Source: Symbiodinium natans
Taxonomy: Eukaryota; Sar; Dinophyceae; Suessiales; Symbiodiniaceae
DNA length: 64,000 nt
Assembly (NCBI GenBank): GCA_905221605.1
Contig: CAJNDS010000173.1
Span: forward strand, 142,846 to 206,845
Direction: 5' to 3'
Shown here: positions 63,228 through 64,000 of the stretch, in pieces
Layout of the letters: the number at the start of each line of letters is the position of its first letter
Numbering within the stretch: the first letter of the stretch is position 1
Program-made: the position numbers and the translations under genes
Notes under the pieces: generated by a model
Databases searched by the model: none
The model's input: the letters and a program-made list of their open reading frames with translations, nothing else
Told to the model about the DNA's origin: nothing

Positions 63228-64000
63228 ATGGATCAAATCATCCCTCTGATACTCCCGGAGCTCGGCAAGAAATACAGAGTCATCTTCATGGACCAGGGCA
63301 TCTCCAAGGACCTCAGGCACATGACCGACAAGGAAGTGAAGTTTCACCTTCAAGCACTACGAGCAAAACGGAACAGCACGATGTTGCACTTGGACCCTAC
63401 CCTTTCCCCCCATCCTCATCTACAGCATTCCCTCGCACAACAAGACGACCCAGAGTCTTTGATACACCGATGCGTCACGCAGGACCTGCCCATGGAAGCC
63501 GACTCCCTGGCCGCAGGCCAACAGCGACTACACAAAGGAGCCGTTTTCGCCCATCAGATTTTGCGGGCCCAACTACGCCATCGATATTGTCTGCCTCTTC
63601 CATTTCAGTTTGCAGACCATGCAAGATCCCGACCAGTCGTGCAGTACGCGAACCTGAACGTCACGATCATTCACGGCTTCTACATGGAGATGTACCAAAG
63701 CCAAATCCTGAAATGCGTTAGCAAAAAAGTCAACAATGCGATCCAAACCATCAAACAAGGAGAACCTGACTTCGTCACGTTCAAGTTCCTCGTACGCAAT
63801 GAAGAGCTCCCCAGGGACTTCTACCGCCATCTGGTGGATATGCGCATACTACCGGAAACACAGAAACACATCTATCCCATGCACGACCACAGATGTACGT
63901 GGCCAACCGTGTTGGCATTTCAGTGGCGCAACAAACGGATGACAAAGGGTGGCACGGAACTCGTCTTTGAGCCGCAACCCGTCAGTCAAATCCCATATAG
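63228..64000 (+). CDS. Frame G: unknown protein, 3' end beyond the window
   Basis: The frame opens at ATG 63228, the first Met after an in-frame TAG, and stays open for 257 codons to the window edge, so the stop is not seen. N-terminus: MDQIIPLILPELGKKYRVIF, then MDQGISKDLRHMTDKEVKFH, matching the start of frame F around VIFMD. Later parts read GAVFAHQILRAQLRHRYCLP, NVTIIHGFYMEMYQSQILKC and NEELPRDFYRHLVDMRILPE. Shorter frames in this span are shadows. The A+C-rich composition matches its neighbours. Family unknown. Confidence 0.62.
   Translation, partial: MDQIIPLILPELGKKYRVIFMDQGISKDLRHMTDKEVKFHLQALRAKRNSTMLHLDPTLSPHPHLQHSLAQQDDPESLIHRCVTQDLPMEADSLAAGQQRLHKGAVFAHQILRAQLRHRYCLPLPFQFADHARSRPVVQYANLNVTIIHGFYMEMYQSQILKCVSKKVNNAIQTIKQGEPDFVTFKFLVRNEELPRDFYRHLVDMRILPETQKHIYPMHDHRCTWPTVLAFQWRNKRMTKGGTELVFEPQPVSQIPY

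Noticed and set aside
63197-63942. Two other-frame ORFs (63197-63721 and 63736-63942) at the end of the window
   Set aside because: Both are shadows of the frame open from ATG 63228 to the window edge, which has better protein texture and consistent composition.
1-64000. CRISPR array
   Set aside because: The tandem arrays have units of 4-15 bp or drifted 40-bp units without unique spacers of constant length, and no cas-like genes are present.

Overview
The window reads as nuclear DNA of a dinoflagellate, probably of the Symbiodiniaceae type. This rests on three things seen in the sequence. Protein-like reading frames are broken into short exons by small introns with GT, GC or otherwise loose donors. 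TTTAGGG-type (Arabidopsis-type) repeats are scattered inside the DNA. Microsatellites and homopolymers are abundant. No rRNA or convincing tRNA was found, and no bacterial signals such as Shine-Dalgarno sites or operons of ATG-started genes occur in the first 48 kb. The assignment is an inference.

1-44.4 kb is an intron-rich host region. The best gene is an endonuclease/exonuclease/phosphatase (neutral-sphingomyelinase-like) protein at 17737-19480 (+), where one phase-consistent intron joins two parts that together carry the whole catalytic motif set. Other multi-exon genes of unknown function lie at about 6.2, 6.9-9.0, 12.3-12.6, 13.4-15.1, 22.8-23.9 (coiled coil), 24.7-25.0, 31.3-31.7, 38.4-38.9 and 42.8-44.1 kb on + and at 19.7-20.3, 26.6-26.8, 32.3-32.7 and 39.0-39.5 kb on -. 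Two small cysteine-containing proteins are also likely. Many exons are known only as fragments and first exons are mostly missing.

44.4-49 kb is a repeat-dominated junction. It holds an AT-rich island (about 46.1-47.8 kb) with organelle-flavoured short frames, near-palindromes, a GTGGTGGTC minisatellite, a TTTAGGG/TTGAGGG array, a 13-bp array and a long G-run. A roughly 57-bp direct repeat brackets 44.8-47.7 kb. 49-54 kb is a G+T-rich stretch whose + strand holds spliced exons for unknown, partly membrane, proteins.

54.1-64.0 kb is the most interesting part: a head-to-tail series of intronless, A+C-rich + strand reading frames, called here A to G. B is a reverse transcriptase with an N-terminal GIY-YIG-like endonuclease, resembling permuted Penelope-like elements. 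A is a Pro-rich protein with a C-terminal membrane segment and lies in the same frame as B, separated by a single UGA in the UGA-CUAG context known for stop-codon readthrough. C is a coiled-coil protein, D is a basic protein with a C-terminal Cys/His cluster, E is a 301-residue protein with an in-frame membrane-like extension after a UAG, F is a 449-residue protein, and G starts like F and runs off the window. Spacers of roughly 280-345 nt and pyrimidine-AG signals before several ATGs suggest a polycistronic transcript resolved by trans-splicing. The set may be a large multi-gene retroelement. Its accessory frames match no family I recognise.
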